A program made the position numbers and the translations under genes. 5,876 bases of DNA, from NCBI GenBank assembly GCA_013154205.1, contig JAADCY010000133.1, positions 1 to 5,876 on the forward strand. Reading direction: 5' to 3'. This DNA is from Thermoproteota archaeon (lineage in GTDB: Archaea; Thermoproteota; Thermoprotei_A; Sulfolobales; Desulfurococcaceae). Shown piece by piece: positions 5,857 through 5,876 of the stretch; the first letter of the stretch is position 1; each line of letters starts with the position of its first letter. The notes beneath the pieces are model-generated. The model saw only the letters and a list, made by a program, of their open reading frames with translations, was not told the DNA's origin and did no database searches.

Positions 5857-5870
5857 CTATAAAATATAAG
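5857..5870 (-). promoter_or_regulatory. Second, more distant TATA-like box before atpH
   Basis: The minus strand reads CTTATATTTTATAG, a good AT-rich match to an archaeal TATA box. A start about 25 bases downstream would be near 5837, giving a leader of about 70 bases. It could be the main operon promoter or work together with the nearer box. The rest of 5765-5876 shows no coding potential I can support, apart from a 10-codon reading frame. Confidence 0.35.
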
Positions 5871-5876
5871 CTCTCC

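Overview
The window holds most of an archaeal A-type (A1AO) ATP synthase gene cluster. Every gene is on the minus strand, so transcription runs from high to low coordinates. The order is subunit H, I (a), K (c), E, C, F, A. The A gene runs off the left edge (base 1) about halfway through. This is the order known from complete archaeal operons (H-I-K-E-C-F-A-B-D), so B and D probably lie beyond base 1.

The sequence points to a thermophilic archaeon, probably a crenarchaeon such as a Desulfurococcales member. The reasons are A-type rather than F-type subunits, heavy use of AGA/AGG and ATA codons, GTG and TTG start codons, Shine-Dalgarno sites resembling GGAGGTGATC, and AT-rich TATA-like boxes. 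The lineage is inferred, not proven.

Layout by region: 5765-5876 is the upstream control region, with TATA-like boxes and short GGTGTAA repeats. Positions 5764-3492 encode H and I, which overlap by one base (TAATG). Positions 3381-3491 form the largest internal gap, with a small palindrome, a T-run and a promoter-like element resembling the one before atpH. Positions 3380-988 encode K, E, C and F, with gaps of 12 and 9 bases and a 4-base ATGA overlap. Positions 923-987 hold a TATA-like box and a Shine-Dalgarno site. Positions 922-1 encode the N-terminal 307 residues of A. No stretch longer than about 112 bases lacks a gene, and nothing credible is encoded on the plus strand.

How the genes work together: K forms the rotating membrane ring, and I is the membrane stator that passes ions to it. 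E and H form the peripheral stalk, C links the ring to the central stalk, F is part of that stalk, and A is the catalytic subunit.

This is a housekeeping energy machine rather than a new system. The points worth a second look are a 54-bp exact repeat shared by atpH and atpE, a duplicated c subunit with one carboxylate and a full Na+-ligand signature, a non-canonical P-loop in A, and a shared upstream motif suggesting that atpK has its own promoter.
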